From: JAJEFO01 sp965221845
Lineage (GTDB): Bacteria; Pseudomonadota; Alphaproteobacteria; Rhodobacterales; Rhodobacteraceae
NCBI GenBank assembly: GCA_965221845.1
Contig: OZ244919.1
Coordinates: 1,984,001-2,048,000 of the forward strand
DNA: 64,000 nucleotides
Reading direction: 5' to 3'
Part shown: one piece after another, positions 17,531 through 26,673 of the stretch
How the letters are laid out: each line of letters starts with the position of its first letter
Numbering within the stretch: position 1 is the first letter of the stretch
Program-made: the position numbers and the translations under genes
The notes under the pieces: model-generated
The model's input: the letters and a program-made list of their open reading frames with translations, nothing else
Databases searched by the model: none
Told to the model about the DNA's origin: nothing

Positions 17531-19828
17531 TCACGTGAACCGATTGTCCTGCGGGAAGCCGCGGGGCGCCATCCGTCCGGCCGACGCCCGCGATCCCTGC
17601 CAGTCACCCAGCTCCGCAACCGTCCGGGTGCGACCCGCCGGGTCAAGCCACGCGAGGCCCTTGGAAAGATGGAACGTCCTAGCGTCCGACAGTCCGCCAT
17701 CCCTGTATTTCTGGAGACGCACGCCCTTGCCGCGCGCCATTTGCGGAAGATCGGCAACTGGGAACAGGAGCAGCTTCCGGTTCTGACCCACGACGGCGAC
17801 ATGATCGCCGTCAACGGGACGGCAGACAACGGCGGCTTCGTCGCCCTTGACGTTGAGAACCTGCTTTCCTGCACGGGTCTGGGCAACGACCTCGTCTTCC
17901 GGGACCAAGAAGCCGAAGCCGGCGGACGACGCGACCAGGAGCCTCTGCCCGGGTCGATGAACGGCAAGGGCGACGATCTCGCACTCGTTCGGCAGGTCGA
18001 CCATCAGGCGCACGGGCTCCCCCATGCCCCTACCGCCCGGAAGGTTCGCCGCAAGCAACGTGTAGAAGCGGCCGTTCGTGCCTAGGAGAAGCAGCCGGTC
18101 GGTCGTCTCGGCATGGAAGACGTAGCGTGGGCCGTCGCCGTCCTTGAACTTGAACTCGCGGGAAAGGTCGACATGACCGCTCATTGCCCGGATCCAGCCC
18201 ATCCTCGAACAGACGACGGTGACCGGCTCCCGGTCGATCATCGCTTCCAGAGGCACGTCCTCGAACTCGACCGCCGTGCCGAAACGGGTGCGGCGCTCGT
18301 CGCCGAATTCCTTCCTCACGTCGCGCAACTGGTCCGTGATCGCCTTCCATTGCCGGCCTTCGCTCTCCAGAAGATCCTCGAGATCCGCCCGCTCCTTCGT
18401 CAGCTGCTCGAACTCCCTCCGAAGCTCCAGCTCCTCGAGGCGGCGCAACGCGCGCAAACGCATGTTCAGTATCGCGTCGACCTGAATCTCCGACAGCTCG
18501 CCGTCGCCCGGAGGCGGCGATTCGTAATCCCTCTCGGACGTCGCGCGCACATGGTCCCTGGACCAGTCCTCGCGCATCAGGGCCGGCTTCGGACTCTCGT
18601 CGTAGCGGATGATGTCGATGACGCGATCGAGATTCAGGAATGCAGCCATGAAGCCGTCGAGCACCTCAAGGCGGCGATCGATCCTGTCCAGCCGGAACCT
18701 CGAGCGCCTATTCAGCACCTCGCGACGGTGATCAAGGAACGCGCGAAGCACGTCCTTGAGGGAAGTGACCTTGGGGGTCACGCCGTCGACAAGCACGTTC
18801 ATGTTCATGCTGAAGCGGACTTCCAGATCCGTGCTCCGGAAGGCCATGCTCATCAGGATCTCGGGATCCACGCTGCGTGACCGCGGCTCGAGAACGATCC
18901 GGATGTCGTCCGCGCTTTCGTCCCGCACATCCGCGAGAGCCGGGATCTTCCTCGTCTGGATGGCTTCCGCAAGGCGCTCGATCAGGCGGCCCTTCTGCAC
19001 CTGATAGGGGAGTTCGGTGACCACGATCTGCCACTGTCCCCTGCCCAGATCCTCGACATCCCATCGTGCACGCGTGCGAAAGCCGCCGCGCCCGGACCTG
19101 TAGGCTTCCGCAATCGCCTCGCGCGGCTCGACGATGACGCCGCCCGTAGGAAAGTCGGGGCCTTCCACGCAGTCGATAAGGGTGTCATCCCGCACGCGAT
19201 CGGAGTTCTTCGCCTTCGCCAGATGAATGCAGGCGTCGCAGAGCTGGCCAACGTTGTGCGGCGGAACGTTGGTCGCCATCCCCACGGCGATCCCGCTGGA
19301 GCCGTTGGCCAGGAGGTTGGGAAAGGCCGCCGGAAGCACCGCCGGCTCCGACAGCGTTCCATCGTAATTGGGACGGAAGTCGACCGCGTCCTCGTCAAGC
19401 CCTTCGAGCAGCGCCTCTGCGACGGCCGTCATCCGCGCCTCGGTGTAGCGTGACGCGGCCGGGTTGTCGCCGTCGATGTTTCCGAAGTTCCCCTGCCCGT
19501 CGACCAGCGGATACCGAACGTTGAAGTCCTGCGCGAGCCTTGCCATCGCGTCATAGATCGCCCCGTCGCCATGGGGGTGATAGTTGCCCATCACGTCGCC
19601 CGAAATCTTGGCCGACTTGCGATACCCGCCAGACGAATCCAGCCGCAGTTCACGCATCGCGTACAGGATGCGCCGATGCACCGGCTTCAGGCCGTCCCGC
19701 ACGTCGGGCAAGGCCCGGTGCATGATCGTCGAAAGCGCATAGGTCAGGTATCGCTCGCCAAGGGCGCGGCGGAGCGGCTCCGCGAGATTCCGGATCTCGG
19801 TGCGGGGGTCGTCTGTTGTGCCGCTCAT
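17531..19828 (-). CDS. parC: DNA topoisomerase IV subunit A
   Basis: ParC cuts and rejoins DNA to decatenate chromosomes, working with ParE as a heterotetramer. The 765-residue protein has the DNA-gate domain with catalytic Tyr128 (AASRYTEARMT), the quinolone-pocket helix HPHGDGAIYDAM (residues 84-95, with Gly89 and Asp93 at positions equivalent to Ser80 and Glu84 of E. coli ParC), a long coiled region (~400-480) and a C-terminal beta-propeller ending near 745. The frame is open for 118 further codons upstream, but ATG at 19828 gives the normal family start (MSGTTDDPRTEIRNLAE). It is transcribed leftward from an AT-rich intergenic region. Confidence 0.95.
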   Translation of the reverse strand: MSGTTDDPRTEIRNLAEPLRRALGERYLTYALSTIMHRALPDVRDGLKPVHRRILYAMRELRLDSSGGYRKSAKISGDVMGNYHPHGDGAIYDAMARLAQDFNVRYPLVDGQGNFGNIDGDNPAASRYTEARMTAVAEALLEGLDEDAVDFRPNYDGTLSEPAVLPAAFPNLLANGSSGIAVGMATNVPPHNVGQLCDACIHLAKAKNSDRVRDDTLIDCVEGPDFPTGGVIVEPREAIAEAYRSGRGGFRTRARWDVEDLGRGQWQIVVTELPYQVQKGRLIERLAEAIQTRKIPALADVRDESADDIRIVLEPRSRSVDPEILMSMAFRSTDLEVRFSMNMNVLVDGVTPKVTSLKDVLRAFLDHRREVLNRRSRFRLDRIDRRLEVLDGFMAAFLNLDRVIDIIRYDESPKPALMREDWSRDHVRATSERDYESPPPGDGELSEIQVDAILNMRLRALRRLEELELRREFEQLTKERADLEDLLESEGRQWKAITDQLRDVRKEFGDERRTRFGTAVEFEDVPLEAMIDREPVTVVCSRMGWIRAMSGHVDLSREFKFKDGDGPRYVFHAETTDRLLLLGTNGRFYTLLAANLPGGRGMGEPVRLMVDLPNECEIVALAVHRPGQRLLVASSAGFGFLVPEDEVVAQTRAGKQVLNVKGDEAAVVCRPVDGDHVAVVGQNRKLLLFPVADLPQMARGKGVRLQKYRDGGLSDARTFHLSKGLAWLDPAGRTRTVAELGDWQGSRASAGRMAPRGFPQDNRFT

Positions 19829-20217
19829 GGAAGAAGCATTATCTCCCGAATCCCGGCAGGTAAAGCGATCAGGCCGCACAGCAAAAGGAAGCGCCCGAGA
19901 CCGGACGGCGTTCGCGCTCGCTGGGGGGAGGGGCGCAGCCAGCAATTCCCCGCCGCTAAATAGTTTTTCTTTTATTTTCAGTATTTTAAATGTCTCGCAA
20001 AATAATTTTTCGCAGATTTTCAGTGCCGAATCCTCACGTTTCCACCCCGGTGCAAAGTCCCGTTCAAGCATGTTTTCAATGACTTCACCCGTCAAAGGCC
20101 ACTTGTTGCCATGCGGTCGCGTTAGCGGGAATTGCTGCGCCGCAGCCATCCGGCATTGACAAGCGGAGAAACGGGCTGCCATGGGAGCTGTCGATTCACA
20201 CGGGAAAGTCGCTCTAC
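19829..20217. promoter_or_regulatory. Divergent parC / SDR intergenic region with AT-rich core
   Basis: About 390 bp separate the divergent parC and SDR genes. The stretch 19955-20030 is markedly AT-rich against a very GC-rich background (TAGTTTTTCTTTTATTTTC and AAAATAATTTTTCGC) and probably holds the promoters. The parC frame happens to be open through it, but composition argues against coding. No specific -10/-35 pair can be assigned with confidence. Confidence 0.45.
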
Positions 20218-21057
20218 GTGGCCGACGGCCGAAAATCCCTGCTGATCACCGGCTGCTCCTCGGGCATCGGCTACGATGCGGCGCACGGCATGGCCGCGCG
20301 CGGCTGGCGGGTTCTTGCCACATGCCGCAGGAAGGCGGACTGCGAGCGCCTTGAGGACGAGGGACTCGAAAGCCTTGTGCTGGACTACGAGGACCAGCCG
20401 GGGATCCGGGAGGCCGCCCGCGAGGCGCTTGCGCGAACGGATGGCGGGCTCGACGCCGTCTTCAACAACGGCGCCTACGCGGTCCCGGGCCTGCTTGAGG
20501 ATCTTCCGACCGACGCATTGCGGGCCAGCTTCGAGGCAAACTTCTTCGGACATCACGAGTTGACGAGGTGTCTTCTGCCTGCCTTCCGGAAGCAGGGTCA
20601 TGGCAGGATACTCATGAACTCGTCGGTGCTCGGCTTCTTCGCGCTTCCCTGGCGCGGGGCCTACAACACGACCAAGTTCGCGGTCGAGGGCTGGGCCGAC
20701 ACGCTGCGCAGGGAGATGAGAGGCGCCGGCATCCACGTGATCCTGATCGAGCCCGGGCCGATAACAAGCAACATCCGCCAGAACTCGATCGCCCATTACG
20801 AGCGGTGGATAGACGTGCCGTCCTCCGCCAGGGCGGAGGACTACCGGAAAGCGCTGGAGCCGCGGCTATACGGCAACCCGAAGAGACCCGACCCGTTCGA
20901 GCTGCCCGCCAGTGCCGTCACACGTTGCGTCGCGCATGCCTTGACGCACCCGAATCCCCGTCCCAGATACCGGATAACGGTCCCGACGAAGTTCATCGGC
21001 CTCGCAAGGAGGTTCATGAGCACACGCATGCAGGACCGGTTCATGCCGCGCGGCTGA
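20218..21057 (+). CDS. Short-chain dehydrogenase/reductase (classical SDR)
   Basis: This is a 279-residue classical SDR with the cofactor motif TGCSSGIGYDAA near residue 11, NNGAYAVPG (NNAG-like), the catalytic Ser in NSSVLGF and the Tyr/Lys pair in YNTTKFAVE. The C-terminal stretch (LTHPNPRPRYRITVPTKF) is typical of the oxidoreductases that sit upstream of the HIG1-type gene in Rhodobacterales. The start is GTG with a weak GGGAAAG upstream. Substrate unknown. It is followed by two small co-directional genes with short spacing. Confidence 0.9.
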   Translation: MADGRKSLLITGCSSGIGYDAAHGMAARGWRVLATCRRKADCERLEDEGLESLVLDYEDQPGIREAAREALARTDGGLDAVFNNGAYAVPGLLEDLPTDALRASFEANFFGHHELTRCLLPAFRKQGHGRILMNSSVLGFFALPWRGAYNTTKFAVEGWADTLRREMRGAGIHVILIEPGPITSNIRQNSIAHYERWIDVPSSARAEDYRKALEPRLYGNPKRPDPFELPASAVTRCVAHALTHPNPRPRYRITVPTKFIGLARRFMSTRMQDRFMPRG

Positions 21058-21107
21058 ACGGGGGCGCCGTCCGTGCCGGACCGCGCCCCTGCCTCAAGGG
21101 AGAGACC

Positions 21108-21314
21108 ATGCCATCTGACAACCCGCTCTTCATTCCGGTTGTGATAGCCGTGGTCCTCGTCCTGCTCATTCTCATGACCGGAATCGGCGGCTTTGCCCGT
21201 GGAGGCGATTTCAACCGCAAGCACGCCAACCGGATCATGAGATACCGAATCTACGCCCAGGCCTTTGCCGTCATGCTTGTCCTGGCATTTGTCTTTCTTG
21301 CCCGAGGAGGCTGA
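21108..21314 (+). CDS. HIG1-type twin-transmembrane small protein
   Basis: The 68-residue membrane protein has two predicted transmembrane helices (about residues 7-27 and 47-66) connected by a loop with GGFARGGDFNRKHANRIMRY, the conserved loop of HIG1-domain small proteins. In mitochondria and some alphaproteobacteria such proteins associate with respiratory complexes, and the exact role here is inferred. GGGAGAG precedes the ATG. It ends one base before the adenosyltransferase start, so the two are probably co-translated. Confidence 0.85.
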   Translation: MPSDNPLFIPVVIAVVLVLLILMTGIGGFARGGDFNRKHANRIMRYRIYAQAFAVMLVLAFVFLARGG

Positions 21315-21315
21315 C

Positions 21316-21891
21316 ATGGTCGTGCTGAACAAGATATACACGAGGACCGGCGACGGCGGCGACACCGCGCTTGGCAACAACGCCCGCGTGCCCAAGCATT
21401 CGGCGCGGGTCGCGGCCTACGGAGCGGTGGACGAGCTCAACGCAGCCCTGGGCGTTGCAAGACTGCATTCCGGGAGCGAAGACATCGACCGCGCCCTGTC
21501 CCGCATTCAGAACGACCTGTTCGATCTTGGAGCGGACCTTTGCCGCCCGGACATGGGAAGGGACGGCGAGGCCGAATATCCGCCGCTCAGGATGTCGGAC
21601 AGCCAGACAAGGCGTCTCGAGACGGAGATCGACGCGATGATCAGGCGGCTCGAGCCGCTGAAGTCGTTCGTGCTCCCGGCAGGGTCCGCGCTCGCCGCAC
21701 ACCTGCATCTTGCGCGGACTGTTGCCCGACGGGCGGAACGGGCGGGCACCGAACTCGCAAGCGCGGAAGATGTCAACGGGGCGGCGCTGACCTATCTCAA
21801 CCGCCTGTCAGACTGGCTGTTCTGCGCGGCCCGCGTCGCGAATGACGAAGGCCGGGCCGACGTCCTCTGGACCCCCGGCGCAAACCTCTAG
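21316..21891 (+). CDS. Cob(I)alamin adenosyltransferase (PduO type)
   Basis: The enzyme transfers adenosyl from ATP to cob(I)alamin to make adenosylcobalamin. The sequence has the N-terminal ATP site IYTRTGDGGDTALGN, the middle GAVDELNAALGVAR, and the C-terminal signature ARTVARRAERAGTEL with LNRLSDWLFCAARVAN. The 191-residue length is normal. The frame extends 17 codons upstream, but ATG 21316 preceded by GAGGAGG is the clear start. It forms a compact set with the HIG1-type gene, and the electron-transfer flavoprotein genes that often follow are not present here. Confidence 0.93.
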   Translation: MVVLNKIYTRTGDGGDTALGNNARVPKHSARVAAYGAVDELNAALGVARLHSGSEDIDRALSRIQNDLFDLGADLCRPDMGRDGEAEYPPLRMSDSQTRRLETEIDAMIRRLEPLKSFVLPAGSALAAHLHLARTVARRAERAGTELASAEDVNGAALTYLNRLSDWLFCAARVANDEGRADVLWTPGANL

Positions 21892-21908
21892 GCGCGGCGC
21901 GCCCCGGA

Positions 21909-22172
21909 TCATTTCATCGCCTTGATGCGCGCGGCAAGGCGCGACATTTTCCGTGCGGCCGTATTCCTGTGGTAGATGCCCTTCGTCACGCCGCGCATCA
22001 GTTCGGGCTGCGCCTCTCGAAGCCGCTCTCGCGCGGCCTTTCCGTCGCCCGAGGCGATTGCGGCCTCGACCTTCCGGAGATGGGTGCGAATGCGCGAGCG
22101 GCGCACCTTGTTGACGGCCAGGCGACGGACGTTCTGCCTGACGCGTTTTCTGGATTGCGGCGTGTTTGCCAT
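21909..22172 (-). CDS. rpsT: 30S ribosomal protein S20
   Basis: S20 binds 16S rRNA in the body of the small subunit. The 87-residue basic helical protein starts MANTPQSRKRVRQNVRR and contains RIRTHLRKVEAAIASGD and KGIYHRNTAARKMSRLAARI, the standard S20 pattern. The frame extends 40 codons upstream, but MANT is the family start at 22172. It is convergent with the adenosyltransferase 17 bp away. The neighbouring dnaA gene expected in related genomes is absent, so a rearrangement separates them. Confidence 0.97.
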   Translation of the reverse strand: MANTPQSRKRVRQNVRRLAVNKVRRSRIRTHLRKVEAAIASGDGKAARERLREAQPELMRGVTKGIYHRNTAARKMSRLAARIKAMK

Positions 22173-22312
22173 GTTCGTGGTCCCTGTTCCGGGTCTGGTT
22201 CGGATTGCGGCGAAGCCACGGCCGGCCATCCTGCCGGCATGTACATAGCCTGAGCGGGCTCCACGCGCATGCAGTCGGGGCGGATAACGCAAGGCCGGGC
22301 CTTTGAAAAGAC

Positions 22313-23089
22313 CTATCTGTCACGAAAGCGAGGCTCGCGCTTCTCCAGGAAGGCGGCCATGCCTTCGGCCCGGTCGTCGGACGCGAAAAGTGCATGGAAC
22401 ATCCGCCGCTCGAACAGGATGCCCTCGCGGAGAGTGGTTTCGTAGCTGCGGTCAACGGCTTCCTTGACGACCATGCTCGTCAGCATCGACTTCTCGGCGA
22501 TGCGCCGCGCGGCGGATGTCGCCTCCTCCATCAGCCTCTTCGCCGGCACGACGCGACTCACGAGGCCTGCACGCTCCGCTTCCTCGGCATCCATGAAGCG
22601 CCCGGTCAGGTGCATGTCCATGGACTTGGACTTGCCGACGAAGCGTGTCAGGCGCTGCGTGCCGCCGATGCCTGCGACGATCCCGAGGTTGATCTCCGGC
22701 TGGCCGAACCTGGCCGTCTCCGCCGCGATGATGAAGTCGCACGTCATCGCCAGCTCGCATCCTCCGCCAAGCGCGTAGCCCGCGACGGCGGCGATGATGG
22801 GCTTGCGGCACCTCAGGATCGCTTGCGTCTCCGACGCGTAGAGATCCTCCGTCAGGGCCTGCACGAAGGTCTTGTTCGCCATTTCCTTGATGTCGGCGCC
22901 GGCGGCGAACGCCTTTTCGGAACCTGTCAGGATGATGCAGCGCACGGTGTCGTCCGCGACGGCCTCGTCGAGGGCGCGCGAAAGCTCTCCAAGCAGCTCG
23001 ATGCTTAGCGCGTTCATCACGTCAGGGCGGTTCAGGCGAATGGTCGTGACGTGGTCTTCCGTCTCGACGACGATCGTTTCAAAAGCCAT
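22313..23089 (-). CDS. Enoyl-CoA hydratase
   Basis: This 258-residue crotonase-family enzyme hydrates enoyl-CoA in fatty-acid degradation. The oxyanion-hole and CoA segments are FAAGADIKEM and AVAGYALGGGCELAMTCD (first catalytic Glu), and FGQPEINLGIVAGIGGTQRL holds the second Glu. Both catalytic Glu residues are present, as in true hydratases. Length is normal, and ATG 23089 gives MAFETIVVE. It lies between mutM and rpsT on the same strand, as in Rhodobacterales. The exact chain-length preference cannot be read. Confidence 0.93.
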   Translation of the reverse strand: MAFETIVVETEDHVTTIRLNRPDVMNALSIELLGELSRALDEAVADDTVRCIILTGSEKAFAAGADIKEMANKTFVQALTEDLYASETQAILRCRKPIIAAVAGYALGGGCELAMTCDFIIAAETARFGQPEINLGIVAGIGGTQRLTRFVGKSKSMDMHLTGRFMDAEEAERAGLVSRVVPAKRLMEEATSAARRIAEKSMLTSMVVKEAVDRSYETTLREGILFERRMFHALFASDDRAEGMAAFLEKREPRFRDR

Positions 23090-23261
23090 GTGGTCGGTTC
23101 CGGCAGTTTCTGGTCACGGGAAGCCTTAACAGTCATGGACACCAGTTCAAGCCGTCTCTGGGCCGCGTGCCGGCCCGACAGCTCCGGATCGATCCTTGCG
23201 CGGGCATGCACGCCGCGCCGGGGATCGCGGCGCCGCTGAGGCCTTCTGCCCGATGCGCGGG

Positions 23262-24113
23262 CTATCTCTGGCATCTCGGGCAGTGAAAGGTGGACCTCCC
23301 GGACTGCACGATGCGCACGACACGCCCGCCGCAGCCAGGCCTCAGGCATGGATCGCCGTCGCGGCCGTAGACGCGGAAGGCGTGCTGGAAGTATCCCAGT
23401 TCGCCATTCGCCTGCCGGTAGTCCCTGAGGCTTGAGCCGCCTGCGGCTATCGCCTCGGACAGGACGTCCCGGATGTGCGGCACAAGGCCCGCGATCCTGC
23501 GAGCCGCAAGGCGTGACACGCGCCTGGTCGGCGAAACCCCCGCGCGGTGCAACGCCTCGCAGACGTAGATGTTGCCCATGCCGGCCACCACGCGCTGGTT
23601 CATGAGCGCGGCCTTGACGGGCATGCGGCGGCCCTTCAGGGCGCTGGTCAGGTAGGCTTCGTCAAACGCGTTCCCGAGCGGCTCCGGCCCGATTCCGGCC
23701 AGGCGCGGATGCTGCGCGGCGGTCTCCGTCGCCACGAGGTCGATCGCGCCGAAGCGGCGCGGATCGTTGAAGGCCACGCGAGTGCCGCCTGCCATGCGAA
23801 ACACCACATGATCGTGCCTCTCGCGAGTCTCGTGCCGGGTCCGGAATGCGCCCGGCACGCTTCCTGAAATCAGGATCCGGCCGGACATGCCGAGATGAAG
23901 GAGCAGCGTTTCCCCGCTCGACAGGTCCGCAAGCAGGTACTTCGAGCGACGGCGCAAAGCCATGACCCGCGTTCCCGAGACCCGCTCCGCCATGCGCTTC
24001 GGCAACGGCCAGCGAAGGTCCGGACGATTGACGTCGACCTGCAGGATCCGCGTGCCTTCCATCACCGGCAGCAGGCCGCGGCGGACGGTCTCGACCTCCG
24101 GAAGCTCAGGCAT
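23262..24113 (-). CDS. mutM: Formamidopyrimidine-DNA glycosylase
   Basis: MutM (Fpg) removes oxidised purines such as 8-oxoguanine and cuts the abasic site. The mature N-terminus PELPEVETVRRGL provides the catalytic Pro and Glu; RRRSKYLLADL holds the conserved Lys, NQRVVAGMGNIYVCEAL the H2TH region, and the C-terminal zinc finger is CLRPGCGG with CPRCQR. The 283 residues are the usual length. The frame is open 32 codons upstream, but MPELPEVE fixes the start at 24113. It diverges from ubiE. Confidence 0.97.
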   Translation of the reverse strand: MPELPEVETVRRGLLPVMEGTRILQVDVNRPDLRWPLPKRMAERVSGTRVMALRRRSKYLLADLSSGETLLLHLGMSGRILISGSVPGAFRTRHETRERHDHVVFRMAGGTRVAFNDPRRFGAIDLVATETAAQHPRLAGIGPEPLGNAFDEAYLTSALKGRRMPVKAALMNQRVVAGMGNIYVCEALHRAGVSPTRRVSRLAARRIAGLVPHIRDVLSEAIAAGGSSLRDYRQANGELGYFQHAFRVYGRDGDPCLRPGCGGRVVRIVQSGRSTFHCPRCQR

Positions 24114-24396
24114 TCCCGTTCCGGGCAAGGCGCGCCGAGACGCTTGGGCGCCTGCCGGATTCCGCTGCCGACACTGCACAGGCCCTTCTTCCCTCGCGGC
24201 TCGCGGCACCGCCCCGGCGGCCGCCCCGGCGTATCTCGGGAGGACGGCGCACCCTCACCATAACCGAAACGGACGCCGCCTTCCAAAGGGAAGTCGTCCG
24301 CCCTGCCCGCAGGCCGGATCCGGCGGCGGAACGGGTTGATTCCTTCGGCTCCCCGAACATACAAGGACGAGCCATTGCGGCGCGTTGCGAAAGGGC

Positions 24397-25152
24397 ATGA
24401 TGACCAACGGTAGCGGAAGGACGGCCCATTTCGGCGACCGCGTCGTGAGCGAAGACGAGAAGGCCGGCCTTGTCCGGGACGTCTTTTCCAGCGTCGCCTC
24501 ACGATACGACTTGATGAACGACCTCATGTCCGGCGGCATTCACCGGCTCTGGAAGGATGCCATGATGGACTGGCTGGCGCCGCATGGCCGCCAGCGCCTC
24601 CTGGACGTCGCCGGCGGCACGGGGGACATCGCGATCCGGTTCCTGAAGCGCGCGCCCGGCGCTTCCGCGGTCGTCGTGGACATGACGGAGCCGATGCTGG
24701 AGGCGGGGCGGAGGCGGGCCGGAGGATCCGGTCTTTCGGATCGCGTTGAATGGGTCGCAGGCGACGCGATGTCCCTTCCCTTCCCGGATTCCGGCTTTGA
24801 CGCGTGCGCGATCTCCTTCGGCATCCGTAACGTCACGAGGGTCGGCGATGCGCTGGCCGAGGCCTTTCGCGTGCTCAGGCCGGGGGGGCGGCTCATGGTG
24901 CTGGAGTTCTCCCGCGTGACCGTCCCGATCCTGCAGGGCGCCTATGACCTGTACTCCTTCAGCGTGATCCCCCGAATGGGCCAGGCGGTCACGGGGGACG
25001 GGGACAGCTATCGATACCTGGTCGAGTCGATCCGTCGATTTCCGGACCAGGAATCGTTTGCCGCGATGCTCCGCGATGCGGGATTCGAACAGGTCAGGTA
25101 CCGCAACCTCTCCATGGGAATCGCGGCGCTGCACTCGGGATGGAGGATCTAG
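24397..25152 (+). CDS. ubiE: Ubiquinone/menaquinone C-methyltransferase
   Basis: UbiE methylates the quinone ring carbon using SAM. The sequence has VRDVFSSVASRYDLMNDLMS, the SAM motif LLDVAGGTGDIAIRF, and the family motifs FGIRNVTRVGDALAEAFRVL and PGGRLMVLEFS. The C-terminal FEQVRYRNLSMGIAALHSGW is typical. ATG 24397 with AAAGGG upstream gives 251 residues; a TTG 12 bases earlier is possible. Its stop is immediately followed by the ubiB ATG, so the two quinone genes form an operon. Confidence 0.96.
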   Translation: MMTNGSGRTAHFGDRVVSEDEKAGLVRDVFSSVASRYDLMNDLMSGGIHRLWKDAMMDWLAPHGRQRLLDVAGGTGDIAIRFLKRAPGASAVVVDMTEPMLEAGRRRAGGSGLSDRVEWVAGDAMSLPFPDSGFDACAISFGIRNVTRVGDALAEAFRVLRPGGRLMVLEFSRVTVPILQGAYDLYSFSVIPRMGQAVTGDGDSYRYLVESIRRFPDQESFAAMLRDAGFEQVRYRNLSMGIAALHSGWRI

Positions 25153-26673
25153 ATGCGCGGGCCGCACAACATCTTCCGGCTCGTTCGCACCGGGGCCACC
25201 TTCGAACGCACGGGAGCGATGCGGACGTTGCTGGCGGCCCTGAATGCGCCGCCGTCCGTGCGCATTGCCGCGCGGCTTGTTGGCTGGCCGTTCAAGTGGC
25301 TTGGACACAGGGGCGACGCGACGCTTCCGACGGTGACGCGCGCGCTCACGGCCATGGGGCCGGCCTTCATCAAGCTCGGGCAGACCCTTTCGACGCGGCC
25401 GGACGTCGTCGGCCAGGAACTGGCGGAGCAGATGCGCCTCCTGCAGGACAACCTGCCGCCCTTCCCGACCGCTGACGCAAAGCGCACGATCGAGGCCGAG
25501 CTGGGCGCCCCGGTAGAGAAGCTCTTCTCGGAATTCTCCGACTCCGTGGCGGCGGCCTCCATTGCACAGGTTCACAAGGCGCGGATCGCGGGATCGGGCG
25601 AGATGGTGGCCGTAAAGGTCCTCCGCCCTGGGATCATGCGGAACATGCGGCGCGACATCGACGCATTCTACTTCGGGGCGCATATGATCGAGGCGCTTGC
25701 GCCCGTGTCGAGGCGGTTGAGGCCCGTTGATGTCGTCGCGCATTTCGAGAGCGTGATCATGTCCGAACTGGATCTGCGGCTCGAATCGGCGAACGCGTCG
25801 GAATTCGCGGCGAATTCGGCGAATGACGCCGGAATCCGCGTTCCCTCGACGAAGTGGGACCTTTCGTCACGGCGCGTGCTGACCCTTGACTGGCTTGACG
25901 GCATCCCGCTCGGCGACATCGACGCGCTTGACCGGGCGGGGCACGACCGGGTCCGGCTTGCCGAGACGCTGATGACGACCTTCCTCAGCCACGTCCTGCG
26001 CGACGGATACTTTCACGGCGACATGCACCAGGGGAACCTTCGGGTGGCCGAGAATGGCGACCTCGTGGCCCTGGACTTCGGCATCATGGGGCGAATCGAC
26101 ACCTACACCCGCCGTGTCTACGCCGAAATCCTCATCGGCTTCATCCGCAGGGACTACCGGCGCGTCGCGGAGGTCCACTTCGAGGCCGGCTACGTCTCGA
26201 CCAACCGTGACGTCGGGGCGTTCGCGCAAGCGCTTCGCGCCGTCGGGGAGCCGATCTTCGGCATGGACGCGGACCGGATCTCCATGGCAAGGCTTCTGAG
26301 CCATCTCTTCGAGGTCACGGAACGGTTCGGGATGGAAACCCGCACCGAACTGCTGCTGCTGCAGAAGTCCATGGTCGTGGTCGAGGGCGTGGCGCGATCC
26401 CTCGACCCGCACGTGAACATCTGGAAGGTCGCGCGGCCGACCGTCGAACGCTACATCGCCGCGAACGTCGGCCCGAAGGCGATCCTCCGCGAAGCCCTCC
26501 GGACAGTCCAGGTGCTCAGCCGGTTCGGGCCTCAGCTGCCGGAGATCGCCGAGGACATCCTGAACCGAAGGGCGCGGGCCGCCCCCAAGCCGGACCGGCC
26601 GCCGTGGCTGGGCCGGGCGCTTCTTCTCGTCGCCGCTTCCGTCATCGGATTTGGCATCGGCTTCCTGCTCTAG
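25153..26673 (+). CDS. ubiB: Ubiquinone biosynthesis accessory kinase-like protein UbiB
   Basis: UbiB (COQ8/ADCK family) is an atypical kinase-like ATPase supporting ubiquinone assembly. The KxGQ motif is in AFIKLGQTLSTRPD, the Ala-rich loop in VAAASIAQVHKA, the catalytic loop in GYFHGDMHQGN and the metal motif in LDFGIMGR. The C-terminus ends in a membrane helix (LLLVAASVIGFGIGFLL). At 506 residues it is full length. The TAG stop contains the TA target of an IS630 element, and the coaBC/dut genes that usually follow are not present. Confidence 0.96.
   Translation: MRGPHNIFRLVRTGATFERTGAMRTLLAALNAPPSVRIAARLVGWPFKWLGHRGDATLPTVTRALTAMGPAFIKLGQTLSTRPDVVGQELAEQMRLLQDNLPPFPTADAKRTIEAELGAPVEKLFSEFSDSVAAASIAQVHKARIAGSGEMVAVKVLRPGIMRNMRRDIDAFYFGAHMIEALAPVSRRLRPVDVVAHFESVIMSELDLRLESANASEFAANSANDAGIRVPSTKWDLSSRRVLTLDWLDGIPLGDIDALDRAGHDRVRLAETLMTTFLSHVLRDGYFHGDMHQGNLRVAENGDLVALDFGIMGRIDTYTRRVYAEILIGFIRRDYRRVAEVHFEAGYVSTNRDVGAFAQALRAVGEPIFGMDADRISMARLLSHLFEVTERFGMETRTELLLLQKSMVVVEGVARSLDPHVNIWKVARPTVERYIAANVGPKAILREALRTVQVLSRFGPQLPEIAEDILNRRARAAPKPDRPPWLGRALLLVAASVIGFGIGFLL

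Noticed and set aside
19829..20182. N-terminal extension of ParC by 118 codons
   Set aside because: The extension covers the AT-rich intergenic region, has no family match, and the standard ParC start is present at 19828.
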